A stretch of 55,015 nt of DNA from an uncultured Muribaculaceae bacterium (GTDB taxonomy: Bacteria; Bacteroidota; Bacteroidia; Bacteroidales; Muribaculaceae), in assembly GCA_910585285.1 (NCBI GenBank), contig CAJUDL010000025.1, positions 1 through 55,015 of the forward strand, written 5' to 3'. A model generated the notes under the pieces. It was not told the DNA's origin. It saw nothing but the letters and a program-made list of their open reading frames with translations, and ran no database searches. Below are positions 1-7,644 of this stretch, piece by piece (the stretch's first letter is position 1; the number at the start of each line of letters is the position of its first letter). The position numbers and the translations under genes were made by a program.

Positions 1-325
1 GTCGCATATGCCTATATGCTCCTTCTTTACGCGGCAAAAACATCTCAAAAATAACCGCGTTTTATATGTGCATTAATTTTTATTACTTACTTATACTCGG
101 ATTATCAAAATTAACTATCCATACAAAATCAATCAGCTTTTACGTTTCATATCCCAATTTCCACTGTCAAATTCCGGTTTATCCAACTGCCAATCCATAC
201 CCAAAATAATAATCAAACCATGAAAACCAATTAAAACCATTTTATCAGCTTCGCTGATTTCCCATTGTAGATGGAAAATGTTTTCTAATAATTTTAATGG
301 TTTGAAATTTCTGCAACAGTCCATA

Positions 326-357
326 TTTGCAAATTTGGAATTTTTTTTGTAATATTG
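326..357 (+). promoter_or_regulatory. Promoter of the higBA pair with a 10-bp palindrome
   Basis: TTTG at 326-329 is followed after 20 nt by TAATATTG at 350-357, one mismatch from the Bacteroidetes -7 consensus TAnnTTTG. The perfect palindrome ATTTGCAAAT at 325-334 overlaps the -33 box. HigA antitoxins normally repress their own promoter through such dyads, so this is a plausible operator; that part is inference. Confidence 0.5.
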
Positions 358-377
358 CAATTCAAAGTCACTTTGAT

Positions 378-671
378 ATGAGGATTATTGCAGAAAGAAC
401 TATTCGTGAATATTACGAAAAGAGCCCTCAATCCAAAACAGCATTACAGGATTGGGTAGCGGTAGTGAAAAAAGCGCAATGGCGTTGTTTTGCAGACATA
501 AAGGCAACTTACAATTCAGTTGATTACATTGGAAATCAACATTACGTCTTCAACATCAAAGGAAATGATTATAGAATAGTAGTCGTGATTAAATTTATTC
601 CTCAATTCGTTCTGATCAGATTTATCGGAACCCATAAGGAATATGATAAAATAGATTGTTCAAGAATATAA
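378..671 (+). CDS. higB: HigB-type mRNA interferase toxin
   Basis: A 97-residue protein of the RelE/HigB superfamily (HigB_toxin type), expected to cleave mRNA at the ribosome during stress. It opens MRIIAERTIREYYEKSPQS and carries the typical family features: the ALQDW segment, the WRCFADIK segment and the C-terminal FVLIRFIGTHKEYDKID segment with the conserved GTHKEYD. An upstream in-frame start at 327 would add 17 residues, but that region holds the promoter-like boxes, so I place the start at the ATG at 378. The higA antitoxin follows 11 nt after the stop, in the toxin-first order that is usual for hig systems. Confidence 0.85.
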   Translation: MRIIAERTIREYYEKSPQSKTALQDWVAVVKKAQWRCFADIKATYNSVDYIGNQHYVFNIKGNDYRIVVVIKFIPQFVLIRFIGTHKEYDKIDCSRI

Positions 672-682
672 AAACTATTGGT

Positions 683-1048
683 ATGACCAAAATAGAGAAT
701 GAGATGCAATATAGGGTGACTCTGAAAAGAGTGGAAGAACTGATGCTTACACTGCCGGAGGATACACCGGCAGAGGATCCCCGCATGGTAGAACTTACAC
801 TTCTCGGCAATCTTGTAGCAGATTATGATGAAGAACATTACCCGATTGAAAAGCCATCACTTATTGAAGTGATCAAACTCCGTATGTATGAAAGAGGACT
901 CACCCAGATTGCACTTGCTAAATTATTAGGCATCAATACTTCTCGCATATGCGAATACTTGTCAGGCAAGAAAGAGCCAACCCTCGTGCAGGCTCGTGTA
1001 ATAAGTCAACGACTTAATATTGATCCAGCCATAGTCCTTGGAGTTTAA
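683..1048 (+). CDS. higA: HigA-type antitoxin with helix-turn-helix domain
   Basis: A 121-residue antitoxin expected to bind and neutralise the upstream HigB and to repress the operon. The N-terminal half (VELTLLGNLVADYDEEHYPI) is the acidic region typical of larger HigA proteins; the C-terminal half holds a Cro/C1-type helix-turn-helix, seen as LTQIALAKLLGINTSRICEYLSGK with flanking KLRMYERG and EPTLVQARVISQRLNI. An in-frame start at 656 would overlap higB by 16 nt; the ATG at 683 gives a MTKIENEM start and tight spacing to higB and is preferred. No dedicated plus-strand terminator is evident after it. Confidence 0.85.
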   Translation: MTKIENEMQYRVTLKRVEELMLTLPEDTPAEDPRMVELTLLGNLVADYDEEHYPIEKPSLIEVIKLRMYERGLTQIALAKLLGINTSRICEYLSGKKEPTLVQARVISQRLNIDPAIVLGV

Positions 1049-1077
1049 CGATGAAATATTCTTTCTGATAATGATAC

Positions 1078-1111
1078 AAAAAAACAGGTGGAAGCCTCGG
1101 GCTTCCACCTG
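1078..1111 (-). terminator. Intrinsic terminator of the T9SS-tail protein gene
   Basis: A 12-bp perfect stem (1085-1096 with 1100-1111, loop TCG) is followed on the minus strand by a run of T residues (1078-1084 are A on the plus strand except one C). It lies 29 nt beyond the stop of the minus-strand gene. On the plus strand no T-run follows, so it does not look like a higBA terminator. Confidence 0.85.
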
Positions 1112-1139
1112 CGGATAGATGTATATTGGGGGAATTGAT

Positions 1140-1952
1140 TTACTTGATTACGCGTTTTGTAACTTTGTTACCCTGCTTAACGATATAAAGACCGTTCTCG
1201 GGATTTGCAACGCGGATACCCTGAAGATTGTAATACTCAACAGGCGCATTCTCCTCAGCCTCGATACCGGCTACACCGCTACCACCTTCAGCATAAACCT
1301 TGAGGTTATCAAGATGCCAACGCAAGGCTTTCCCACTCTTCAACTGATCGTCAGCGTTACGGAGAGTGATTCTTGTATCCTTATTAAAAGTTGCATCGGA
1401 TAAATCAATATCAGCGTGTACCCATTTTAAATCACCATCTGTTTCTATACCATGAGCGGGAACAGTAAACGACTTCTCATCTTCGCCATTCTTCACCAAA
1501 ACGACTAATGAAGTTGGGTCTATTACCCCTGAACCTTGGCGTTGAGGACACCAATCAAATGAGATATGAACACCCGTCGCGCCATTTGCCATAGTTGACA
1601 TCGCCGGCAAAATGATTCCACCTTGATAACCAGTTTTTCCGAACTTAAGATAATTTGCATTAATGTATATGCATTCACCCTCTTTCTTGCTGGATGCCCA
1701 CCATCTTAACAAATTATAACCTTTTTCCTCCAGAGTAGCTGCCACTGTCTTACCCTCAATTTCGGTTGCAACTATTTGAGGTGAATTTACACTGGGATCA
1801 TTTGTTCCTACGCAATCTCCAGCTTTACCATCTTTATTGCCAGCCTCACACCAAGGAGCCAACCATTCGAAATCATCTTCGAAATAAACTGTCTGAGCGG
1901 CTGCGGACAGCGCGAGAGATGCTGCCGCGAGAGAAAGTAAAATTTTCTTCAT
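1140..1952 (-). CDS. Secreted protein with T9SS-type C-terminal tail
   Basis: A 270-residue protein with a clear signal peptide (MKKILLSLAAASLALSAAAQ, cleavage likely after SAAAQ region). The middle part shows a lectin/jelly-roll-like pattern (VYFEDDFEWLAPW near the N terminus, LRWHLDNLKVYAEGG near residue 215) as in many Bacteroidetes extracellular adhesin or glycan-binding proteins, but I cannot assign a ligand. The last 30 residues (VEYYNLQGIRVANPENGLY and a KVTKRVIK end) match the type A T9SS sorting-signal style, so export through the outer membrane and surface attachment are likely. It is monocistronic, with its own promoter about 200 nt upstream and its own terminator. Confidence 0.75.
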   Translation of the reverse strand: MKKILLSLAAASLALSAAAQTVYFEDDFEWLAPWCEAGNKDGKAGDCVGTNDPSVNSPQIVATEIEGKTVAATLEEKGYNLLRWWASSKKEGECIYINANYLKFGKTGYQGGIILPAMSTMANGATGVHISFDWCPQRQGSGVIDPTSLVVLVKNGEDEKSFTVPAHGIETDGDLKWVHADIDLSDATFNKDTRITLRNADDQLKSGKALRWHLDNLKVYAEGGSGVAGIEAEENAPVEYYNLQGIRVANPENGLYIVKQGNKVTKRVIK

Positions 1953-2105
1953 AAACGTTGATTTTAAAGTTAATATTATTGTTAATTATATTTTCCAGAT
2001 AGATATAAAACTTATGACGATAACGGTTTCTATAGAGAATACGCGAGTTTTCATTGGTATTGCAAATAAAGACCTTATAAATATCCCGTGAAAGGAGGAT
2101 ATTTA

Positions 2106-2129
2106 ATAAAACAGCATATGCTGTTTTAT
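2106..2129. repeat. 24-bp perfect palindrome in the 5' untranslated region
   Basis: Positions 2106-2129 form a perfect dyad centred on CATATG (arms ATAAAACAGCAT). It lies between the promoter at 2153-2183 and the start codon at 1952, so it would be in the leader of the T9SS-tail gene. It could be a protein binding site or a leader hairpin; no T-run makes it a terminator. Confidence 0.6.
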
Positions 2130-2152
2130 CCGTCATTCTTCACATATCGATG

Positions 2153-2183
2153 CAAATTTAAAATAATTTAGTTACAAAACAAA
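2153..2183 (-). promoter_or_regulatory. Consensus promoter for the T9SS-tail protein gene
   Basis: On the minus strand, TTTG (2180-2183) is followed after exactly 19 nt by TAAATTTG (2153-2160), matching the Bacteroidetes primary-sigma promoter. Transcription would start near 2147, giving a leader of about 195 nt that includes the 24-bp palindrome. The rest of the 1953-2346 gap shows nothing else I can support. Confidence 0.75.
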
Positions 2184-2346
2184 ATATTTTAACTTATTTA
2201 TCGAAATTCTTAATCAAAACTTAACGAAAAAAAAACGCTAATCGGAATCTAAATTATATATATGGCATCGCGGATCTCCCTCATGCCTGTGGCGTATCGG
2301 GAGAAGACGCAGATATGGCAGAGGGAACGCGGATTTATTTACCTTC

Positions 2347-3831
2347 TTACTTTTTATTTTTTACTTTTAAAAGATATGCGAGAGCTTCGGGAAGCTCGGG
2401 AAGGCGCGTAAGACGGCAAAGGAATATATAGATGACGAGTCCCAATGCCAAACCGGCGAATAGCTGTATTAAGCCGGATACATGGAGCGACATCGCGGCA
2501 AATGATGAGGAAAGAGTGGAGACCCATAATCCAACCGCCACTGCCACGCATGCCGTCAGCGATATTGTCAAGGAGGGCATGAGGTCACGAATCATTTCTG
2601 AGGCACGATATCCCGTTGCCCTGCAAAGTATTGCAAGAGATATAAAATATGTTATCAGTGATGCTATAAGCTGCCCCCATACAAGTATTGTAACACTTTC
2701 AAACCATACAGTTGACAATATAGCCACAAGTATGAGAACATCCTTCGCAACTTCGATAGCAAAAAGTCTCTTGGCATAGCCCAAGGCAAGGAGATAATTA
2801 CTATATAGCGAAGTAAGGACGACAAAAATACCCCTCACCGTAAGTATCTGGAAAAGAATAATGGCGCCGTCCCATTTAGCGGCAAACAATGCATGGAAAA
2901 GCGGAGCACCGAGAATAGAAATACCAAGCATTACGGGGAAAAGCATGAACGCAGTAAACCTGTTTATTTTGGTAACATATCTGCGGAACGTCTCACCATC
3001 ATCCTGTACACGCGAAAGCAGCGGCACAAAGGAGGATGTGAGAATTTGTGAAATCGAAGCACTCCCCATCTTGCTCCATTTGTCTGCCTGCGTATAGAGA
3101 CCTAATGACGCAAGATTATAGAACGCTCCTATAATAAAAGAATATATATTCTGACATAGGGTATTAAGAGTGGAGGAAGAGAATACACTCATACCGATAC
3201 GCCAGATCTTTTTCAATGAATTGAGGTGAAAGCCGGCACGAGGTAGCCAACCGCCTGTAATCCATAGCCATCCGGATTTCACTGCCGCCAAAGCCACAGA
3301 CTGCCAGACAAGCGCCCAGGGACCGTACCCTGTCAAGGCAAGCCATACTCCTACCCCTCCCGAAATAACGAGCGCGACAACATTTGAAACTGCTATCTGC
3401 TTCACATCCATCCGCTTCATCAACCGGTTGGTCTGCACGATCGCCAACCCATTGAGGATGAATGTTAGGAACATAACCTTCGAAAGGGGAATCAACCTCT
3501 TGTCGCCCTGGAAGATATCCGCAATAAAGGGAGCACAAAAATAAAGAATTACGTATACACCGATGCTAACGGCAAGATTGAACCAGAATACGGTGGAATA
3601 GTCTCGCTCCGTAGGATCTTTTCGCTGTAGCAAAGCCGCTCCAAACCCACTGTCTACGAACAGGATTGCAAAAGCCTGAAACACTAACAACGCGCCGACA
3701 AGACCAAAATCTTCAGGAGAAAGAATATTGGCAAGCACTACACCTACTACCGCATAGAGCAGCTGAGATGAAATGCGGTCAATCGCATTCCATTTCAGCG
3801 TTCGCGCAGTCTTAAGCTTCAGGTCTTCCAA
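2347..3831 (-). CDS. WzxC-like lipopolysaccharide/O-unit flippase
   Basis: A 494-residue multi-spanning protein of the MOP (MATE-like) exporter superfamily, polysaccharide transporter branch. The N terminus (TLKWNAIDRISSQLLYAVVG then LSPEDFGLVGALLVFQ) is the hallmark of WzxC-type flippases that move lipid-linked oligosaccharides across the inner membrane. About 12-14 hydrophobic segments are visible and the length is normal. The start is TTG at 3831; no in-frame ATG is available before residue 119 or so. Directly upstream of the start lies a block of GTGTAAT-type heptad repeats. It stands alone, well away from the capsule locus at 41-53 kb, so it may serve another glycan. Confidence 0.85.
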   Translation of the reverse strand: MEDLKLKTARTLKWNAIDRISSQLLYAVVGVVLANILSPEDFGLVGALLVFQAFAILFVDSGFGAALLQRKDPTERDYSTVFWFNLAVSIGVYVILYFCAPFIADIFQGDKRLIPLSKVMFLTFILNGLAIVQTNRLMKRMDVKQIAVSNVVALVISGGVGVWLALTGYGPWALVWQSVALAAVKSGWLWITGGWLPRAGFHLNSLKKIWRIGMSVFSSSTLNTLCQNIYSFIIGAFYNLASLGLYTQADKWSKMGSASISQILTSSFVPLLSRVQDDGETFRRYVTKINRFTAFMLFPVMLGISILGAPLFHALFAAKWDGAIILFQILTVRGIFVVLTSLYSNYLLALGYAKRLFAIEVAKDVLILVAILSTVWFESVTILVWGQLIASLITYFISLAILCRATGYRASEMIRDLMPSLTISLTACVAVAVGLWVSTLSSSFAAMSLHVSGLIQLFAGLALGLVIYIFLCRLTRLPELPEALAYLLKVKNKK

Positions 3832-3832
3832 T

Positions 3833-3904
3833 GGGCAATGTGTAATATTAAATGTTAAATGTGCAATGTGTAATGTGCAATGTGTAATGTGTAATGTGTA
3901 ATGT
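3833..3904. repeat. Heptad repeat block, GTGTAAT type
   Basis: About nine degenerate 7-bp units (GTGTAAT, GTGCAAT, TTAAAT variants) run in tandem directly upstream of the TTG start of the flippase and up to the stop of the DUF2807 gene at 3906. It belongs to the family of short-unit intergenic elements also found at 10.1, 11.3, 13.0, 20.6, 22.1, 29.7 and 35.5 kb. Confidence 0.75.
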
Positions 3905-3905
3905 A

Positions 3906-4607
3906 TCAGTCAGCGTTATCTGCTATGGGAAAAACTTTACCTCCGCCAACTTTCTTTATCTCGGGTTCTCCCTTATAAAGGATTTTGGTTGTGCCAACAC
4001 CTCTGACATCGAGTTTTTTCACAGGCCAGCAATATATCTCGCCGGTGCCGAGAATGGAACATTTCACATCGAAGACCTCAAGAGCTTCAGCCTGAATCAT
4101 TCCGGTTCCAACCATCTTGAATGTTGCCTTATTGGCTTTCCCTGTCAAAACTATGTCACCTTTGCCGGTGGCAAGATGCGCATTAACACTGCCTGCCTGA
4201 ATATTCGAAGACACGATCTTGCCGTTGCCTATCTGTTTTGCACTAAACGTGGGCACTGATATTGTATTCTCTACAGTTGCGGTGAATTCCGAAGAATTCT
4301 CTATCTCCGTGATATAATCGGAGTAAATATAGAGTGTCGGCAGTTCGGGATTGTTTACATCCTCTGTATTCACCTGAACCCGAAGCTTTCCTTTGTTATT
4401 GGTGAAAATAAATGCATTTGCGAACTCCTCCTTACCAGTGAAGACAGCCATACCGGTCGAATCCGGCACAGAACGATACACTACATTCACATTGTCAGTA
4501 ATCTTCACCTTGTCAAAACGTCCCACATCAAGGCGATAAGTCTTTTCCTGTGCCATTACAGGCATCATGGAAACGATTAGGAGTAATAAGATTATAAATT
4601 TCTTCAT
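3906..4607 (-). CDS. DUF2807 (GIN-domain) exported protein
   Basis: A 233-residue protein with a signal peptide (MKKFIILLLLIVSMMPVMAQ). The mature part has the repetitive beta-strand pattern of DUF2807 / putative auto-transporter adhesin head GIN domain: FDKVKITDNVNVVYRS at the start and alternating G-N/G-T turns such as KQIGNGKIV, LATGKGDIVL, MVGTGMIQ and ILGTGEIYC. Such proteins form a right-handed beta-helix-like fold at the cell envelope; the molecular role is unknown. The preceding 4608-4769 interval contains a 10-bp inverted repeat (4674-4683 with 4698-4707) but no convincing promoter. Confidence 0.8.
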   Translation of the reverse strand: MKKFIILLLLIVSMMPVMAQEKTYRLDVGRFDKVKITDNVNVVYRSVPDSTGMAVFTGKEEFANAFIFTNNKGKLRVQVNTEDVNNPELPTLYIYSDYITEIENSSEFTATVENTISVPTFSAKQIGNGKIVSSNIQAGSVNAHLATGKGDIVLTGKANKATFKMVGTGMIQAEALEVFDVKCSILGTGEIYCWPVKKLDVRGVGTTKILYKGEPEIKKVGGGKVFPIADNAD

Positions 4608-4769
4608 AACTTTTTAATTAGTGGAATAATCAATCAACTTGTTTAGATAGGAACAAATCCAAGGGTATAACGCTTAGAAAACTGATTTATTTAATTTAGT
4701 TTTCTAAAAAATGTTAACACCACCCACATCATTGATATTCCTTATTATAAACTAATTTTCAATACTTAC

Positions 4770-5747
4770 TTATAAAAATGTTTCAGTAATATAATCGAGA
4801 AGTTCAAAAAGATCTTTCTCAGTATCAGCACGAAGCAGTTTGATCCTGGTCTCGCGAAAGTTCGGTATTCCTTTGAAAAGAGGTGTGGCGGCAAGATGTC
4901 GCCGAATATGCAGGATGCCTCGGTATTCATCTATCCTGTCGATACTTTCACGTATCTGTCGGCGTAATATATCAAATTTTGCAGCCTCAGGCAATGGATG
5001 ATACTCACCAGTTTCTATATATTCCCTTACTTCCTTAAAAATCCAGGGAGCCCCAATGGCACCACGACCGATCATTATTCCATCAACTCCATAATTATCA
5101 AAAGCTGCAGCCGCTGCTTCCGGAGTGGTGATATCGCCATTACCTATCACGGGTATCTCCATGCGAGGGTCGGCTTTTAATTCTCCTATAAGAGTCCAAT
5201 CTGCCTGACCCGTATACATCTGCGAACGTGTGCGACCGTGCACTGTCAGAGCCTTTATGCCGCAATCTTGAAGCAAGGGACCAAGATCAGTGATAATCTT
5301 GTTTTCGCAATCCCATCCCAAACGGGTTTTCACAGTGACCGGAACAGACACCGCCTTCACCACACTACGAGTTATGTCAAGCATTTTCGGGATATCTCGC
5401 AACATACCGGCTCCGGCTCCTTTCCCCGCAACCTTCTTCACAGGACACCCGAAATTTATATCCAATATGTCTGGACCTGCCTGCTCCACAATCTTTGCGG
5501 CTTCAACCATAGCCTCCGGATCGCGCCCATAAATCTGTATAGCCACCGGACGCTCGGCATCATTGATGGCAAGCTTGCGCGTTGTTGACTTGATGTCGCG
5601 TATTAAAGCTTCGGCAGACACAAACTCCGTATAGACGGAGGCTGCACCCATCTCTCTGCATATAAGGCGAAACGAGGGATCGGTAACATCTTCCATCGGT
5701 GCTAACGAAACGGGACGGGATCCGAGATCTACGTTTTCTATTTTCAT
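4770..5747 (-). CDS. dusB: tRNA-dihydrouridine synthase B
   Basis: FMN-dependent enzyme that reduces a uridine in the tRNA D-loop to dihydrouridine. The TIM-barrel signature is clear: LAPMEDVTDPSFRLICREMG near the start, IQIYGRDPE, DINFGCPVKKVAGKGAGAGM with the catalytic Cys at about residue 101, VTVKTRLGWD, LTVHGRTRSQMYTG, and the phosphate-binding IGNGDI and IMIGRGAIGAPW. The length (325 aa from ATG at 5747) fits the family; a TTG at 5756 would add three residues. It lies 12 nt downstream of the M16 peptidase gene, so both are likely cotranscribed. Confidence 0.93.
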   Translation of the reverse strand: MKIENVDLGSRPVSLAPMEDVTDPSFRLICREMGAASVYTEFVSAEALIRDIKSTTRKLAINDAERPVAIQIYGRDPEAMVEAAKIVEQAGPDILDINFGCPVKKVAGKGAGAGMLRDIPKMLDITRSVVKAVSVPVTVKTRLGWDCENKIITDLGPLLQDCGIKALTVHGRTRSQMYTGQADWTLIGELKADPRMEIPVIGNGDITTPEAAAAAFDNYGVDGIMIGRGAIGAPWIFKEVREYIETGEYHPLPEAAKFDILRRQIRESIDRIDEYRGILHIRRHLAATPLFKGIPNFRETRIKLLRADTEKDLFELLDYITETFL

Positions 5748-5759
5748 GTTTATCAATAA

Positions 5760-6989
5760 TTATGAAAGTGTAAGAGTTGAGAGCCCTGCTGATGCAACAA
5801 GTTGTGCCGCTTCCTGCATCGCTTCAGGTGTGAGATTGCGAATACACTGCGAAGTATAGTCGATGTCATGAATCTCTCCATAGTACAACAAACTTTTTGC
5901 CAGCGACATCGCGCGACTCTCCCTGTGCTCTCCGCTCAAGATCAACTGTCCGCAATATTGGTCTCTGACTTTAGCGAAAACCCGCCGGGAAAGCGGTGAT
6001 TGCGCAAGCCTGTCAATTTCCTTAGCTATGATATCACGGCATCGCTCTGTCTCATGAGGATCACATCCATAATATATGAGCAACACTCCGGCATCGCTCA
6101 TCAGAGCCACATTGCTATCGACGGTATACACAAGACCGCGGCGATCGCGCATCTCCATATTGAGGCGCGAGTTCATGCATGGACCGCCCAGATAGTTGTT
6201 CAGAAGAAACAAAGCATGTCTTCGCGGGTCCTCCCTGCCGAATATGCGACAACCGGTAATACAATTAGCCTGATGATTAGAACATGACCGTGTCTCATTG
6301 AATATCCCACAGACCGGCGGTTGAATCCTTTGATTAGGAACGCACTTGAATTCCATATCACCAAAATATTTCTCCACCAAACGGATATTCTTTTCAGGAT
6401 CCGAAGGATCGCAACAATATATCACCATATTGTCAGGCGTATATTTTGCATCGACAAATGCTCTGCCATCTTCCGAGGAGAGACCTCTCACACTTTCCGG
6501 CGTGCCGAGTATGTTGTGGGCAAGACCGGAGCCGGCATAAATAAGCTCTTCAAATTCATCAAAAACAGAATCCGAAGGACTATCCCGATAAGAATTTATT
6601 TCCTCAATTATAACCTCTTTTTCCTTTTCTATCTCGCGCTGAGGAAATGTGGAATTTTTAATAAGGTCAGAAATCAATTCAAAAGAACGTGCGGCATATC
6701 CGGCGGGCGCGTTGGTATATACCATAGTTTCCTCTTTGGTAGTGTAAGCGTTCAGTTCCCCGCCAATGCTCTCCATACGACTCGCAATATGGTAACTGCG
6801 TCGATGGCGTGTCCCCTTGAATATGGTATGTTCTACGAAATGCGCGAGTCCCTGCTTATCGGCAGATTCATCGCGACTACCGGCATTTACCATCGCGCCG
6901 ATATAGGACACCTCTCCCGCCGAACGCTTCGCCACAACCCTCAGACCATTCGGCAGCGTATGTATGCAATATTTCTTATCGTCAATCAT
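5760..6989 (-). CDS. M16-family zinc peptidase
   Basis: A 409-residue pitrilysin/processing-peptidase-type metalloprotease. The inverted zinc motif HFVEH sits at residues 50-54 (His50 and His54 as ligands, Glu53 as base) and the third ligand is in the EKEVIIEEINSYRD segment near residue 130. The C-terminal half has the inactive-domain pattern with GGPCMNSRLNMEMRDRRGLVYTV. The protein has no signal peptide, so it is probably cytoplasmic, as in the single-domain PqqL/YmxG-like group. It is the first gene of a pair with dusB; a TAATTTTG box at 7195-7202 may be its promoter. Confidence 0.92.
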   Translation of the reverse strand: MIDDKKYCIHTLPNGLRVVAKRSAGEVSYIGAMVNAGSRDESADKQGLAHFVEHTIFKGTRHRRSYHIASRMESIGGELNAYTTKEETMVYTNAPAGYAARSFELISDLIKNSTFPQREIEKEKEVIIEEINSYRDSPSDSVFDEFEELIYAGSGLAHNILGTPESVRGLSSEDGRAFVDAKYTPDNMVIYCCDPSDPEKNIRLVEKYFGDMEFKCVPNQRIQPPVCGIFNETRSCSNHQANCITGCRIFGREDPRRHALFLLNNYLGGPCMNSRLNMEMRDRRGLVYTVDSNVALMSDAGVLLIYYGCDPHETERCRDIIAKEIDRLAQSPLSRRVFAKVRDQYCGQLILSGEHRESRAMSLAKSLLYYGEIHDIDYTSQCIRNLTPEAMQEAAQLVASAGLSTLTLS

Positions 6990-7030
6990 CCTCTTTTAGA
7001 TTCAATCAAAACATAAGTATGACATCGAAA

Positions 7031-7186
7031 TTATTTAATGTATGGATTAGTCAAAGCATCTTTTGGCGTCTTTCCGGTGAATTTCGGAAGTTTCGTCAGT
7101 CTCAATGCCCGCATTGCTTCTTTCTCAACTTTCGGAATTCCCTCGAAAATCCACTCAAAATATGCATTAACTAATTTCCGAGTCAT
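7031..7186 (-). CDS. Possible 51-residue small protein
   Basis: A minus-strand frame starts at ATG 7186 and reads MTRKLVNAYFEWIFEGIPKV, ending TPKDALTNPYIK before TAA at 7031-7033. The composition is basic, with an amphipathic N-terminal half, and looks more protein-like than the antisense frame. A TAATTTTG box lies at 7195-7202, so the transcript would be almost leaderless for this frame, or else a 200-nt leader of the M16-dusB operon that starts at 6989. I recognise no family. It could be a real microprotein, a remnant, or leader sequence. Confidence 0.4.
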   Translation of the reverse strand: MTRKLVNAYFEWIFEGIPKVEKEAMRALRLTKLPKFTGKTPKDALTNPYIK

Positions 7187-7194
7187 ACTTATTG

Positions 7195-7202
7195 CAAAAT
7201 TA
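7195..7202 (-). promoter_or_regulatory. -7 box upstream of the M16-dusB operon
   Basis: TAATTTTG on the minus strand matches TAnnTTTG; the expected -33 position reads only TTTT. It could drive the 51-residue frame and the M16-dusB pair. Confidence 0.4.
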
Positions 7203-7221
7203 CCTAAAATTCCGTTATCAT

Positions 7222-7255
7222 AAAAGAAAAACAGGCGGCTTTCACAAGCTGCCTG
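7222..7255 (-). terminator. Intrinsic terminator of orphan unit 1
   Basis: Arms 7232-7241 and 7246-7255 form a 10-bp stem with one G-T pair and a 4-nt loop. On the minus strand it is followed by TTTTTCTTTT (7222-7231). No recognised gene precedes it on that strand, only the short unit that starts at the promoter near 7472. Confidence 0.8.
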
Positions 7256-7332
7256 CCTAATTGCGAATCAATTTTGTCAATACTCTATATTTAATTCTAC
7301 AAAACCTAACACAAATGAATTTATTAGCTATA

Positions 7333-7422
7333 CTATCTACATTTAAGCAATGCAATCACAAAAACTCTTTTGGTTCTCACAGGGCCTAAACCAACCTTAT
7401 TTTCACCTTGACGACTCTTCAT
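7333..7422 (-). CDS. Possible 29-residue basic peptide in orphan unit 1
   Basis: The frame runs from ATG at 7422 to TAG at 7333. The peptide is strongly basic and ends in a hydrophobic VFVIALLKCR stretch. It sits inside a unit bounded by a promoter-like box and a terminator. There is no recognisable ribosome binding site, which is normal for the phylum. Chance occurrence is quite possible at this length. Confidence 0.25.
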   Translation of the reverse strand: MKSRQGENKVGLGPVRTKRVFVIALLKCR

Positions 7423-7471
7423 CGTCTTATACTTTATTTCGACCTCAATACATTTTTAACTTCTTCGGGTG

Positions 7472-7503
7472 CAAAATTAAGACAATGTCAAGGCAGAAAC
7501 AAT
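7472..7503 (-). promoter_or_regulatory. Promoter of orphan unit 1
   Basis: TAATTTTG (7472-7479, minus strand) fits TAnnTTTG; the -33 position carries ATTG (7500-7503) after 20 nt, a partial match to TTTG. Confidence 0.5.
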
Positions 7504-7640
7504 AAATATAATAGCTTATATAAATGAAATATTAGTTATATTTATTTTAAATATATTATAATCAATATATTATATAATTAATATATCCATCATAATATAA
7601 ATATGATTATTGTATTATACAAAATTATTTATTAACTTTA
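7499..7640. other. Extremely AT-rich tract before the DUF6377 gene
   Basis: About 140 nt are almost free of G and C, with several near-direct AATATATTAT units (about 7550 and 7564). A TAACTTTA box at 7633-7640 touches the start codon of the next gene and is probably not its functional -7 element. The tract is a candidate for bent or easily melted promoter DNA. Confidence 0.5.
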
Positions 7641-7644
7641 AGCC

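Larger units (their letters stand above)
7222..7467 (-). ncRNA. Orphan transcription unit 1: candidate small RNA or microprotein mRNA
   Basis: The stretch between a TAATTTTG promoter box (7472-7479) and an intrinsic terminator (7222-7255) has no known gene. The predicted transcript is about 240 nt. It contains a small hairpin (GACGA at about 7423 pairing with TCGTC across a 7-nt loop) and a 29-codon frame at 7333-7422 beginning MKSRQGENKVGLGPVRTKRV. Either the RNA or the peptide could be the product. I cannot match it to a named RNA family by eye. Confidence 0.4.

Noticed and set aside
29..68. ACGCGG and CCGCGT inverted repeat followed by TTTTATAT
   Set aside because: Only 6 bp of stem with a 20-nt loop; it could be the terminator of a gene left of the window, but the support is too thin.
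133..360. 75-codon minus-strand frame upstream of higB
   Set aside because: It covers the higB promoter region, has no recognisable family and lies in AT-rich DNA where long frames arise by chance; no minus-strand promoter box is visible before it.
1873..2136. 87-codon minus-strand frame over the start of the T9SS-tail gene
   Set aside because: It overlaps a gene with a clear signal peptide in another frame and spans its promoter leader.
4674..4707. 10-bp inverted repeat between dusB and the DUF2807 gene
   Set aside because: No T-run on either strand at the right place, so I do not call it a terminator.
7038..7223. 61-codon plus-strand frame
   Set aside because: It is antisense to the more protein-like 51-codon minus frame and has no promoter.
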